Of a DNA stretch of 64,000 bases, positions 40,993 to 55,900 are shown one piece after another. Numbering within the stretch: position 1 is the stretch's first letter; each line of letters begins with the position of its first letter. Source of the stretch: Acridotheres tristis (lineage: Eukaryota > Chordata > Aves > Passeriformes > Sturnidae); NCBI GenBank assembly GCA_037013685.1, contig CM072894.1, positions 28,705,529 to 28,769,528 of the forward strand. Reading direction: 5' to 3'. A program made the translations under genes and the position numbers. The notes below the pieces were generated by a model. The model searched no databases, was not told the origin of the DNA, and was given only the letters and a program-made list of their open reading frames with translations.

Positions 40993-43900
40993 TCAGATTT
41001 TCTTGCGTCTGCTCCTTGTCAGCTCATACCTGCAAGACAGACACAATAAGTAATTACAGTAGTTGAAAACTTTCTTAAAAGTTTTAACTGGTACAGTAGA
41101 GAGAACTTGGGCTGCTTTATTGCTTTGTGCTTCACAGGCAGCACAGCAGAGGAGGCTCATACTTCAGCTCTTCACCAGGAGCTTTGGGTGTGTCCTTTTT
41201 TCCTCTTCCCATAATTACCCTGACACACACACACAAGCTGGTCAAGGAAATGTGGTTTTCCTATTGGAATATTGGCTCACTGCCTGTGCAGATGGCAAGC
41301 TCCTGGACTACCCACACTACATTCCTTAGGCTCCACGGTAGGAGAAAGAAGGAAGAACTCCTACCATTAACTAAAGATACAGAAGTGAAAAAAAACCACC
41401 CAAGCCTGGTTCTCTGTTCTGCCTCAGACCAGGAACATACAAACCTCAGAACCACAATGAACGTACAGGCAAAACTCTAAGTGGCTTATTATAATAGTTT
41501 CTATAAATGCTTTGTAATTAAAGTTTTATCATACATATATATTGCTGATCAGAGTATTTCATTAAGATCTTTATTCAAGTTAAAATTTGTTGCAAGGTTA
41601 CTTTAATAAACAAAATTATTTTGCTTATGTGCCCCTGTGGCTTTTATGGTAACTTAAAATATGCTGAAGACTATAATTGACACAGGCATCTCATTAAAGC
41701 TGTCTCACCGGGCAGGCACTGCACAGCCAGTGGATTAACACACAACTTAGATAGAACTACCAGATTAGCTCAAGGTAGTCCTGCCTTTGCAGGTCAAATA
41801 TTACTCTTGCTCACCCAAACACAGCCCAGTTACCAGCACTCACTCCCACAGCAGGCTAGCCCCCAGCAAAGCAATGGGCAGGGTTTGGAAGAATGGAGAT
41901 GAGTACTTACCATTGTGCAAAACCTTTTATTAAATCCTCTTGGGACAAGTCAATGCGCACCTTTAAAAAGCAAATTTGATTTGTTTGTAGGTTATTCGGC
42001 ATATAAATTGATTAGCTAAGCTATCACTCCTCCCAAGTCAGACCCGCTTTCCAGCTGTCGGGCTGCAGCTCAGGCTCCAGGAAAAATGGAGCTTCCCACA
42101 TTGCCAGGATGGTGCAGGCATGAACCAGCTCAGTTTCCTATAGCATTACTTGGAAATTTATCTGTCACTGAAGAAGCAAGTGCAGTTTACTTTTCACAGA
42201 ATCAAAATTGTTCACAGAAAGCTCAAAGCAGTTTTGGCAAATTTTGTGGGGTTTAGTCCCAGGCCTTTCTCAGCTGTGATTGTGCTCTTGGACCCATTCT
42301 CCACATGGGCAGCACCAGGGCTCAGGAACCAGGGCTTACTTCAGGAGCACCCTTCTGAAATGAGACCATGCAGCTCCCACATGGATACAGCCTCATTTCA
42401 GATGAAAATCTGGCAGAAAATTGTTTCCAGATTGCCAGTCCTATTACTGAGAATGAGTTACACATCAGGAGCCACATTTCAGGATTTTGGGAATAGCCCA
42501 GTGTTCAGCTCTGTTATATCTGTAATGGAGATTCTTTAAACTTACTTTCCCCAGCTCCTTCCTCTCCTGTGAAATGAATGGCCTGCTGTTTTTCACTGCA
42601 ATGTCCAGTGTCCTTTTCTTGACATTTTCCAAAGATTCGAAAAATTCAAACCTTGAAATAAAGTTTAAAAAAAAGATACTCAAGACCAAAACTAAAATCC
42701 TGTAAGCACCAGTGGGCAGAATATAGTGACAGAGTACAGCATCAATGGCCAGGACATGGCCAGGACTTTAACAGGGAAGGAACACACAGAAAAGGCAGTT
42801 CTAGAGTGAGGTTTTATTCACATTGCAGGAAACCTGTTCCAGGCCTCATGAGAGATGACAACACTGCTCAGACTGTCCACCGTGCCAGGGGAAGGAGGAA
42901 AACATGATGAAATGCCATTTAACATCATTTTGCCCCCTCCATGGAAGATCAGCATGTTTTCTATGCGATGTTCATTACTCAAGAGGAAATAGTCATGAGC
43001 CAACCCCCCAAGTTCACAGAGCAGCCTTGCACCACACCAAGAACAGACAAAGGCTGAAACCTCTGGCAATTAAATTCTTAATGGCTCTGACTCAAGCCTC
43101 TGGCACACATGGCTAATGTCAAGTGAGTTTTGTCCATGCTAAACGACTCCAGTTCTGCCCACCTGAATAGCTTGTCCTCAAGTCAGAGCTGTGAAACAAG
43201 TAACATGTTGTGGAGCTAAGTATTATCCTTAATTGAGGATGTACAGGATACGTCAGTACTGAGGATGAGGAAAAGGAGATGTTGTTCCCAACTGCTGGGA
43301 TGGCACTAAATCAGTGCAGTTATTTAAGAATAGACAAAAGCAGAATCCTCAGTTTTGAGTTTTCAGTGTTAAGAAGAAATATTTTAAAATCTTTTCTCCA
43401 TTTCTGTCTTACACAGGAAGGATACAACACAGGGAAAATATAAGCCACCCAGGATCACCCAATATTCACATATTTTCATGTGTACCTTCCTCTAATTATG
43501 GGATTAAAACCACCTCTCAAAAGAGGTCTACTTCTAAGCCTTACTGTGTTTAGGTTTATGCAAAACACATTCCATTTCAGTGGCAGAGGTGTGACACTGT
43601 CAGCAAAGAGGTGGGAGCATTTTACCCTGCTCCCACCAGGTCTCGATGACAACCACCTGTGTGCCCAAAGGCTGGTCCAGTCTCAAAAGGCTCTGTACTT
43701 CTGCCTTGGACCTTTGGAAAGATGTCAGAATAAGCATCAAGCAAAGCAGTGTGAATACAGCAGTAGCCTCTGGGGGTACCTGAATGGGCAGATTGCCTCT
43801 GCTGTGACAGGGAGTTAAACATGGTGGGAGAATGTCAGTTTGCTGCCTGGGGGCAGGGAAGGAGCAGGGAAGGTGTACCCTTCTTCTGGGGGACTTGCAA

Positions 43901-46900
43901 CACCACAGGCAGAGCAAGGCCAGCCCCAAGTACTTGTAAATCACAGTCAAAGTCCCATTTGTTTCAGAAAAGCTGCAAATGTTCCCAAGAGAGTCCTTAG
44001 GAGCTACGGCAGCACACCTTAGGAAACCCTGTCATTACACAGAGATCATAAATAGTCTAACCATAATAATAATTTACATTTTCTTACTTCTCATCGTATT
44101 GGGGGTTCAGAGTTTTTTTCTTAACAGAAGTCTTCTTCCTGCTTGTCCATCTTCTGTCTGGGAGCAGGTATATACGAACATATGGATCGACTCCACGATT
44201 GGAAGAGGGTACCAAGTTTCTGTTAAAAGAAATACAGACAAGCAAGGCAGGTTCTCCCATTGTGTGTTTTAATACCTTGGCTCTCTTGACATCAGACCAA
44301 CCCTTTACAGGCCAAAACCATTCATCTCAGGAGTTGGAACATAAGTAAATAAAATTTTAAGGTTATTTAGCTAAAAGTTTTACTCCTGAGGGTGTGGCCA
44401 CTCCCTGGGATTCCTAAATTAACAGCTACATATTCAGTCATAGGTATCAATCCTTCTCACCATGCCTATCCCAACACCCCGAGACACACACCAATTGTCA
44501 GTGCTGTTCAGAGGAAATTTTGGGTGGATGACAGTTGAAGTATCTCTACTGCAGTGAGCACAACTCGCTGGGTTCTCTCCCTGACCTGCTGCTGGCACCG
44601 ACCAGAGCTGGGCACAGAAAGGCTGCACATTTGGAAGCCAGCCAGCAGTAAGGCATCTCCTGCTGCACATGGCTCTGCTCCAGCTTTGCTGGATGACTGA
44701 CACAGCTCAGAGAGCTCTTCCCTCTGTGAGCCATCACAAGCATTACCTGCAGCCATTGACCAGCACGACGAGGCTCTGGCGAATGGAAGCGTAACGCACC
44801 GTTAGCTGGATCTCCCCCAGAGGCATCTCAGTCCCACTGCAAGACATTGCACAGGCAAGGCTTCTAAATACAGCCATTGGACAGCTCACAGGCAGATTAA
44901 AACCAGCTTTCAGGGCACCATCCCTCTTCCTGGCATCCTAAGGTTTGCTGTCTAGGAAGCAGCTAGACCACAGAGGTTCTGCAGAAGCCCTGCCCCTGCC
45001 TTCTCTGCAGGTACCCGATTTCATTCCCACAATACAAACTGCCAAAACAGCCCCTACATTGCCCACTGTAGATGGAGCAGTAAAATACAGATTAGTGTGC
45101 TACACATGCCCTCAGGAATGTCCGTATATGCAAAATAGGACCTTTCTTTATATTTCATTCAGCATGTTATTAAAGTGGCTTAAAATTCAAAACATTGTTT
45201 AAAAATAGTTTAAAAATAGTTTATAAATTAATCCCCGTTAGGAGCTAGAAAATTCACCAGTCACCAATTCACCAAACTGCAGCTAGAGCTGAGTTTGATG
45301 TTCACGTTTGTAACTACTCTGATGCTCTCTTCAGTGAGATGTATCTTTGTAACTTCTATTCATTGGATTCCACAAGCTCCATTCTTGTGCCCCAGGAGGG
45401 ACAAATCCTTCTTTCCATCCTGCCTGACAGAGCAGCCTCATACTGATCACTGTGGCAAGAACACACACAAGCACACTTATCCACAAAAACTTTGTTCACA
45501 GCATTATCAGTCTTAAAATGTGTTGGATAAACACATTCAGAGTTTTAAGCAGCCAGAGGTGCCTATCAAGTGTTCAAGTTATTACAGGAGTGGGATGTAC
45601 GGATTTCCAATATCCTGTAGCTAAATGAGTGTTGGGAAGCTCTTCAACAATATAAAGTCAACATATGCAGCACTCTTAGGAGAGCCAGAGTCAATGCTTT
45701 CCTTTACACCTGCTCTGACAGTACCCTGTAATTTACTTTGCTGTTGACTGGAATACTGGTAAATTCCTTGTAGGGTGACTTGAGACAGAAGACCCCAAAT
45801 GACTAGCAGCCTTGAATTCACCTCTATGCAACAGTAACACCTAAACTTTCTCCAGAGAAGAACAATTCAGCTGGAAGAACACCTACTTATGAATGTCCAA
45901 GTTGCTGCTACTTAATTCAAAGCAGGAAGAAGGCAGGGACCCCAGTGAAGTGACACTGGGTGCCACCCTCATTTCCTGCAGGACAGGCAGTGTGGGCACG
46001 GCTGCTGCTCCGCTGGGCAACACTGATGGTGGGCCAGGCTCTGGATTTTGCTTGCCCTCTGCTTCATTAAGGCCAGACACAGTTTCACTTGGCACAGAGG
46101 CTCCTGAGCTGTCTTTAGTATCCAGGTCTTCTCCACTGTCTTTCTTTGGCAGAGTTTCAAGTGCTGCAGTGTCTTTGCTCATGGGAGGTACTTTTGAAAC
46201 TTGTGGTGGAGAGGTAAACTTCTGGTTTCCAGCCTTCTCCGTGGCACACACGGGACCTGGCTTCGAGGCATTGACACCAGCCTTGACTCTTTGTGGATCA
46301 GGTTCCTCAACATTCAATGCCTAAAAATCACAAAGGAAGACAGTGAGTGCTGCTCCCATAGCACTGAGATGAATGCCAGCATTACCACCCAGGAGAAAAT
46401 TTCACCACAAAACTGTAACAGCAGGAATCTGCCATTAGAGATGAAAGGGGCCCGTGGGATTCACTGTGGTGGTCTCTCGTCCTACTGTGTCTGTACTCAG
46501 CAGTGTATAAACACTGATCCAGAGCATGGTGAGGAAACAACTAAGCATCAGTGCTCATTTCCCCAGATTAGATTTTCTCAGTCCAACTCTTTATTGTTGT
46601 GAGAAAATTTTCAGGCATGGCACTGCACTAGGTTTTAGGAAGCCTCAGGGACACCTCTCAACTCCACCATACACTCCTAATTTCACTGAAATACCTTGTC
46701 ACACTTCTACTTTCTACACAACCGTGAAGCAAAGCTGTCTGTCTTTCTCCACACCCACTTTTCATCTCTTTTACCTGGTTACAACTGGATGCTTCTGCAA
46801 GGGAAATAGAGTGATTATGGGAAAGAACAACTTACCCGCAATACAAGTTTCATCTTAATGAAGCTGTCTGAACTGGAATGGTCCAGCTGGAATCTCTGAT

Positions 46901-49900
46901 CCAGAGTCATGTTTGGGTCCTTAAGTAAGTGGGAGAGACATACCACTGAAGTTCCCAGGGCACTCTCCCGCTCCTTGTCTTTTATCTGGAAGACAGAAGA
47001 AAACAAAAGTTTTTATTAGCAGGCAAACTGGGAAGCATATCAGTGGGAGCAGCAAAGCAAGGTATTTCAAACAGAAACCAAAATTAGCTTATTTGCTTCT
47101 GTATGGTTACATCCAAATGGGTAATGCCATTATTTCAGGAGTGTAACAAGTTAGCACATTTGGAGTAAAAATCCCATCTCTAACTATGCAGAGAAAGAAC
47201 TGCTTTAGCAGAAAAAACATGCTCCGAGATTTACTTGATTTTCCTTACTTGCTTTGGGGACAATGTCCTAAGCAGCTGACATGGCAACTGGTCTAAATCT
47301 TTACATGTATTTTAAGTAATAGCTTGTTTAGCCAATTTAAGCTGAATAGACCTTCCAAGTTCAATTCCTTTCTGTATCCAAGTGACCGGCCACAGAACTG
47401 GCTATGGCTGCAATGCTACGAATGAGAGACAGGGTTGCTTAATGAGCCAGAACACAGAGGGGAAGAGGTAGGGCTCTGGTTGAGAATTATGAAGGCTGCA
47501 ACTTCTGACAGCAAAATATTTATGTCTTTACTACACACAGACCTGTATGAAATGTCCTTTGCACTTTGCAGCCAGAAGCATCCCACATTTTGAACTGAGA
47601 TACTGCACATTACATGATGCTAGAACACAGGTAGATACAACCACCACCACCTCATACAGAACTGTCTGTGCAGCAGCTCTTCTTCCACCTTTAGTAGGAG
47701 AAACCCAGTATGTGACAATCCCACACAGAAACAACCAACACTGAGCCCCACAGAAGAGGCTTCTTCCTACAGATGTGCAGTTTGTCTTCAAAGAAAAGGC
47801 TTTTCTCTCACCTCAATGTGCAGTGACTGGGAATGAGCACTGTGGACAAAGAAGGTGAAAGCCTGGCCCCACTTGGGATCTTTGCTGAAATTGCAGGTCT
47901 GCAACAAGAACATACATTAGCTTAGTCTCTGAGAAGCAAAGAATCCAATCCATGACACTGATCACTAGAGGGTGACTCTCAGTGATGCTACAGCTGTATA
48001 GAGAGAGTGGAAATTCCAGGTCAGAAGTATATGCAAGCAAAGTCTCTGGCAAAACCAGAACAAGTTCTTTGGGGTGTGGAAATGCCAAAGAACAAGTCTG
48101 GTGAGCTGCAGTTGGCCCCACCAGCGCTGCCTGGACCAGCAGCCTGCCTCACCTGCAGCAAGGCACCGCTCCCTCCCTCCCACCTTCCCACCCAGGGAGA
48201 GCCAGAGCTCTGCTTCCAGCCTGCAGCACTCAGAGCCAGCTCCCAAAGCTGCAGGGAGCTGACAGGGAAGGATAAGAAACCTGGAGGGGCAGTTTCAGGG
48301 GTGTAGAACTCGTGGGAAGGGTAGGAGGGCACAGCTTCAGCACCATCAACTTCGAAGATGAAAGAGCATGGAAAGCACCCACGGGGACTGTGGCTGCTCT
48401 GTAAACCAGCTGTCCCTGCCAGGCCACGAGTGCTGGCAGCAAGTGGAAAGGAGCAGGGAAAGCCTGGAAGCCTGACCTAGCTTAGGACAGGCAGGTGATG
48501 TGGTAGAGAAAGGGAAAGCCATAAAAGGTAAAAATGCAAGCAGAACCCAATTTCTGGGTGGAACAGGTAGAAGGAGCAAAGGAAAATAGGTGCCAGTGCT
48601 GTATGCTCATGTGTAGTGAACAGGATTCATTCCTATTTGCTGGGAGTCCAAAAGAACAAAGGACTCATCCACATCTAGCTGCAGGACAGTGAACATATCA
48701 GCTACTGGGAGAGCAGAGCTCAGCTGTTGCTCATACTGAGGCAAAAGTAATTTTTAAATAATGAAAAATGAATGGAAAGTGGAGGAGATGCAGATCCATT
48801 TTGTCCGGGTTTAAAAACAAAACAAAACAAAACCACAAAACAAAACACAATAGTAAAACTGTGATACACAGGAGCCAGGAAAGACTGAGGAAGGAATAAA
48901 GGCCAGCTTGATGCAAATGACACCCTGTTCTGAGAAACCATGAGCTGGATTGGAGATTTATAGAACTAGAGTGTCTGGGCCAACATGGACACAGGCATGG
49001 AACTCCACATGTGTACAGCAGCTGATCAAACACCCTCCACCACAACTCAGTGACACAGTGGTTCCACTCCCAGGCTCTGCAGCTATCACTACAACTACAG
49101 CTCTTCACATCAGCTTCACAAGAAGTCCTTCCTTTCCTAGGGGATACTTGGAGACAGTCACCAAAAAGATGCAAAGTATTTAATGAAAGCAGAAGGATTA
49201 AACAGCCTCACCTTACTCTTCTGAGTCTTGTTCCCAACTGTGAGCAGGACAAAGGATGAAGGTTCTCGATCCATCTTCTGCCATTTAATACAAGGAAGAA
49301 AAAAAAAAAAGGCAGAAAAACATTAGGAAATTTATAGTTTTCAAGAATCAATATCAAACCACTATTCTTATTTGAAGTAAGTTGCTGGAAAGCTGACAGG
49401 ATTTTCTGGATGTGGGACATCTGAGGAGTGTAGCACACAGGAAAGCCTCCAGCCTTAATACAGCCCAGTCTTACCCTCCACTATCAAGAGTACACATTTA
49501 AGCCTAAGTTTTATGTATTTAGGATTCAACAGCTGAGCAGTTAAAATTTTTTCAGAAGCTGGGAGGAAACAGAGGGAAGAGCTGAAGGCTCAGTGGGAAA
49601 ACTTGGTCTTTCCTGACTGAACTAGGACTCTCAGAATTGATTTCCAAGGCTCAGGAGTTGCTCCAAATCAGCTGGAAGTGAGTCTTTGGCATCAAATAAC
49701 AATTCCTGTTCAGAAGCAACAATACTGAACCTCTTCCACCTCTTTGCTCTAATGCTATAGAAGTTAAGGCTGAGGATCTGGTCTTGGCACAATACTACAT
49801 ACAAAGTACACACTATGAGGTCCAGAATTAAGGATTATTGAATGTGATGTGTATCTCAGTGCTGGTAACACATCTAAATTGTAAAGATGGCATTTAGGAG

Positions 49901-52900
49901 AAAAGCTACTTGGAGAGAATGGGAAGCTTTCTCCATAGCTCAGAGCTGTACTTGTGAGTAGCCTGTTCAAGAAAGAAGGGAGAAAGAGACATTCTTTCCT
50001 ATACCTGCCATTTACATCACAATAGCAAAATGCAGTATTTGGGGGAAGAAGTAAACAGAAGCTAAGAGAGAGAAGGTATGAATGACAGAGAGGCCTCTGA
50101 ATCCCTCTAAAGACAAGGGGGGAGGAATCTGGTGGTCAAGTCTCCAGTCACCACAAATGAGCATATTCCTCCCAGCTCAATGTCAAGCTGGAACAGCTCA
50201 GCAAGGGAAGAAAGAGCAGCAGCAAGGATATCATGGCTTAGTCTGATGTCTGGAGGCTCTCTTTTGCGTAAGGAAGAAAGACAACCACACACACAATCAA
50301 ACATTTCCGTGTCACACTCCCACTTTAGCCTCCTAGGCTTTCAATCACTATTTTGAACCCCTGCTCACTTAGATTCTGACAGTGAAGAGATTATTTCTTT
50401 TAACCACCACCAATTTCAGTTTCTATGATACCACATAATCCAGAACATTGTTTTGCAAGCATGGGAGAAGAACATAAGTCTTACCTTGAGGTACTTGTTA
50501 TTTTTGATCTTCTTTGCTCCACATTCACCATTCGAATACTCAAAGTGATTTTTCTGAATTATTGAAAGAGTATTTAAAGCAATTAATTTGTTGTCTTCAA
50601 AAAAAGGAGGTTAGGAGTGAAGGCTGCTGCATAGGATTTGTACTTACAGGAAGGTTGAAGGCGCTGTCCAAGTAGACAATGAGAAGTGCTGTAGACAGAC
50701 CCTTCTTATCCTGTAAACGCAGGAGAGATAAAACAAACCAAAACATAAAGTCGTCATGATCACCCACCAAAGACAATGCAAAGACACAGCAAAATTCCAA
50801 GGACAGCTTCTGAAGGTTAAGCAGTTCTCTTCCTTTCTCCTAAAACTTGCAATTTAGAGGAACCTAAGTCAACAGAGCATGATAGTTCTAAGCAGACCAG
50901 TAAGAAGATGTGGAACTCTTTTCAATTAATTGTCTTTAATGTTTGTCAGTCTCTCAGTGCAGAACTGGTTGGGTTCTCCAGTGCAGCCAGACACCTAAAA
51001 ACATGTTCAACCACATACATAAACATGAATCCACTGTCAGCAGAACAAAGCATGGAAACAATTTTATTCACTTCAGTGGAACTCAAATGATTTTGCTTGG
51101 TTATGAAGAAACAGCCTCTTTGGGACATGGGCTTTATTCAAGCAATTCTGCTGGACAAACAACACATCATTTGGAAACATGGCCCTACCAAGCATCAGTG
51201 CTGGGTATTTGCCTAAGTACAGATTATTTCAGAGGTCCAGGATCCTACACAAATCCTAGATGAAGAGGGAGGAGACCAATTGTGAAAGAAAAGAACCCCT
51301 GAGAAACCACTCTGCAGTGAGTCAAACAAAGGTTTGCTAATTCAAGCAAAAAGAGCTGCCAGATTTCAGTTACTCCTGAATTACCAAGAGACCTGGGGCA
51401 AGCAAATGCCCTTCCTCTGCAGCAGTGGCAGGGAGGGAATCACATCAAAACTTTGCCAGACAAAAATAAACTCCCCTGAGTTTGCCTGAGGTTTCTAATT
51501 TTACACACTCCTTTGTTGATGACTGGATGGGGATCAGAGTACCTGAATCCTTTGAGCAAATACACTCACCTCATGTAGCTTTTCTTGGTCGTTTACTAGT
51601 GAAAGCCACTCCAGTTTTAAATGCAAGTGTCCACTTGTTGTCTTACTTAAGGGAAACCACTACATGGAGATAACAAAGAGCAACTTGAGAATTGAGAGGC
51701 AGGGTAGCTTGTATATATGTGTTGCAGACTCTGAGACTTGTACACAATAGACAACATGAATTTTACTCTGAGCACGAGCTTGCATTTTTGACACTTAGAT
51801 TGTAGCACGTCCATCTACTTAGGTATAAGGCAGAGGAAAATTAAAATAAGATGCCCATAAACAGGCAAAGTATGTGGATATTTCTAACCAGCATCAGCAC
51901 AAGACAGGCACCCTGGCATTGTTTGTAGAGTGCTGGGTTGCAGGATGAACCACAGTAAGGTCAGGTCATTTCTTCCCTCAGAAAACAGCCTGTCATCAAA
52001 CTTTATCTGCAGCTTTGTACAAAACATTTGGTACACAAGGTATCAACAAGATACCCCAGTGCTGGCTCAGCATAACCTCAGGGCTCTCTGGGATTACCAG
52101 CCTTGTTGTAAAAATTATTGTAATGGCTACTTTGGTATTATCTTTTTGTGAAAATACCACAGTGCAAGTGTGCAAGGAAGCTTTAGGTACAAAGAAACAC
52201 CACAGTGGCAGAGGAGCAGCACAAATGAGTGCATGTAGGCATGCACCACCAGCCACATTTAGAAATAAGCTGTGATCTTTACCTCATCAACAGTTCTGTC
52301 ATTCATTACATCCACTAGACTTATAAGCAAGCTGAAAGGCAAAAAGCAAATTTCAATATATATTGAGGCATACAACATAAACCACCAAAAGGAGCCCTCT
52401 CTCAAGTCTGTTCCAAATAACTTCTCCACATTACCTGTGTACATGTATGCAGGAACATGCTTATACTCCGGAAGTCTCCCCCTTGAAATATTTCCAAAAC
52501 TAAAATAAACTTGAAGTAAATCTCAAGTAACAATCACTTCTAATGGCTTCCCAGGATACCTTGCAGCAGTGTAACCTTGTTCAACATTACATTAGTTGCA
52601 CTAGGAACTAATTATGTGGTATCTAGGCAAAGGGAATCACTTCCAACAGTGTTAAATCTCCAGTATGAATAATTCAGGTATCCCACAGCAGAAGCTACTG
52701 GACCCTGATCAAAGGTCTTGCTAATTTACCTGCCCATAAAGTCATCTTTATCTGGATCTTCATCATACAAATCCACTTCTAAGTCCTGACCAGGCACTTC
52801 ATGAACAACAAACTGGAGGAGAAAGAGGTATTGATTAAAAATAAAAAGCATTCCCATATTCAGGCTCAGGCTGTGGACAAGAACATGACACTTGACAGCT

Positions 52901-55900
52901 GTCCAACACATTAAGGACATTCCCTGTTCTTTCTTACGGTTAAATGCATAACAAATACACTTGATTATAGGTGAAAATATTTCACTTTCACTTTGCTTGT
53001 TTTTGAGCTACAAGTTAAACCCCTCAAACTGGTATCCCTAATAAGCAGAGAGGAACCAATGCTAGAGCAGCCTGCAGCTGCACAGACTGATGCATTGATT
53101 GATATTTAAAGCAGTGCTTTGCACCTCCTCCAAAAACCCACACATGTAAATCAGATCAACCCAAATGACATTTTGAGTTTACAATGTCAATTTGAACTTG
53201 GTTAAGGGACACAAATGCCTTAACCAGGAGAAAAAGAAGTCCACTTGCCCCAGTGCAGTCAGCTAAGAGAAGGTCCTGCAAGCATAGGGAGGTAAATGGC
53301 TGTGTGTGTTCTACAGATGGAAAGATCAAAAGGTTCAGTACCTCAAAGGTCTCATTCCAAATGGGATTAAGATCTCGGGAGACTGTCTTGCTTCGACACT
53401 GCGTGGTGCCAACACGGAGGAGAGCGTACGGGTCTGACTTCCCCCTGATGGCACCAAGGAAATTGTCTTTCTGGACAAGGTTTTCAGCTTCTAACAGATG
53501 AACTCTTATTACTCCCTGCATAAAATAAGATACAGAATTGGTCATGAAAATGCAATCTTTGAATAATTATAATATGCTGCCTCCTAAAACTGTTTATTTC
53601 AGGCAGCAAGGGTAGTCACCATGACAGTTCTGCAAAGACATGTAGTTTGATGCAGTACATTTCCAATGACAGCTGTAATAAAACACTTTTCTCACCATTT
53701 ACCTAGAGAGGGGAAAAAAGCCCCCTTAAACAGATGCAAAATCAATCTAGGTAACTGTGTAGGAAATACTATTAAATTTATTTTTAAATCAGAAATATAC
53801 ATATGCACACAGCATTACAGCCACAGTCAAATCAAGTGTAAAGATCAACTCCCACTGACTGAAGGAGGAATTAAGCACCCATTGGCAGGTTCTTATTTTA
53901 TTGCACAGGAGCCATTCCACTTCAATTTAGTGATGCAAGTTTGCAACAGGGAGCATGCCTTTGTCACTGATTTATATTTATCCTCATTAGTAAGTGTATT
54001 AAGTATTTGATGGATGAAGGCGATTGAAGACCTGGATATGTTGAGAATTTAGGAGATTTTTTTTCTGTAATAAGGGAGATGCCATCCTCCAAGTTCTCTA
54101 TTTACACCTCTTCATAGCATTAGTAAAAATATTAAATAGCCTGACACTAATTGCTTATGTATTTATCCTCTCATTGGCATGTGCCACAGATCTGCAGTTA
54201 CAGACTAAAGGTTTAATTGGTAAATGAGCTCAGAGTACAAACAGACTCCTTATGACACATAGAGAGGGTAGGAACTCCCAGTGTCCATGTCTCCCCCTAC
54301 CAAATTATGAGCTATCCAACACTGCTTTCATATTTCTGAAATACTGCCTACTGAAAGCCCACTATTCAGGTTGAAAGAGCTGATGCAGCAAACAAAGACA
54401 TGAGGCTTGGACGCATCCACGTGGTGGCAGCTGCACACTCAGGTAGATAAACACTGTCACTGAAAAAACGACTCACCTGTGGGACAGGGAACCTCAAGTG
54501 GGCAATGTTCATGTTCTTTTTCAGAGGCACTGTGATCCTGTTTGGTAGAACCAGCCGTGCAGCAATGAAGTCTTGAATTAGTGAGTCTGACATTACACTG
54601 CAGGTAGGGGAAAAAGAGAACCTCAATCTCCACAATCAATCACAACTCAGAATAGAAAAGTGAGGGAGAGCAGAAGAAATGGGCACTGCAAAGTGAGTGG
54701 TGTGGTCTACTCCCCCCCACAGTACTGTCAAGCATTAGAAAAGGACATCCAGGGAACGGGATCAACATCCAGGGCAATGGATGAGTCACCATCCCTGGAA
54801 ATATTTAAAAGGCCTGTGAAAGTGCTTAGGCATATAGTTTAGTGATGGGCTCGGCAGTGTTAATGGTTGGACTTGGTGATCTATAAAGGTCTTTTCCAAA
54901 GTTTAAAATTTTATGAAAGAGCTGCAGAGTGGCCATTCAACTTCAATTTTGTGGTGCAGGTTTGCAATATGAACCCTGTTGCAGGGTGTGAACTTGGCTC
55001 ATCATTGTGAAGGATGCAATGGGAGCTTAGGCTGTGTGAAATCTTCATGCCCACACCCAAAAGCGTCAAACTCAAGTGTCTTCTGGATTTCCTTAGGAAT
55101 GACACCAGAGATGGACAAGGGGAAAAGGGAATCGGAAAGTTTCACCATTTCACAGGGGGCTCAAGGCCTCGAGGTAGTTTGTTTTTAGATTTAGAAATGG
55201 CCACAGCACACACTGCTGCCTGCTCTTGGCCACCTGCTGAGACCTTTTTGCAAAACTGAAGAAGCCAGACACATTAAAAAAAAATAAATTACCCAAGCTC
55301 ATTTCTCAGAGGAGGTTCTGGATCTTGGCAGATTTTGCACTAAGAAGGAAAATTTTGTTTGAAGTAACTGGAAATCACATTGGCTGAATTGAGGGCACTA
55401 TCTTGGAGTTCAAGGAGCTTTCTAGCTTAATTACAACTTGTACATTTTTAGCTTTTCAGTTCAAGTCTTTTCTTTACAATTGCTTTTTGTATGGCAGCTA
55501 TCACAGATGTCCAAATACTCTCCAGGTAATAAATGAGAGGATTTCAACACACCACTACAACCTGGTGTGAAAAAAAAAAATTATGAGGAAAACCCAAGAA
55601 CACCAAGTATCTGAAAGACTCATCCGCTTGATAGATCTTGTGCTTGTAAGGGTAAGACAGTGTAATAAAATTGTCCCAATTCACAGAGGAGGGTGGATGC
55701 ACACATAAAGAGCACAAGGAAATTCTTCTACTCCAAATGGTAAACCAGGAACCTTGGTCAGGCTCTTGGCTTTCCTGTAGAAAAATGCCACAGGAATGTC
55801 ACAGAATTGTCCCCTCTCTCAAGTCTCAGGGTACACCCAAGTAAACACAGCTTGTATGTGAGGACAGATGACTGCATCCAGTTTCTTTGCTATCTTAAGG

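Noticed and set aside
43480..43950. Open frames of about 115 codons on both strands
   Set aside because: They lie inside an ESYT3 intron, lack conserved motifs and overlap each other antisense, typical of chance.
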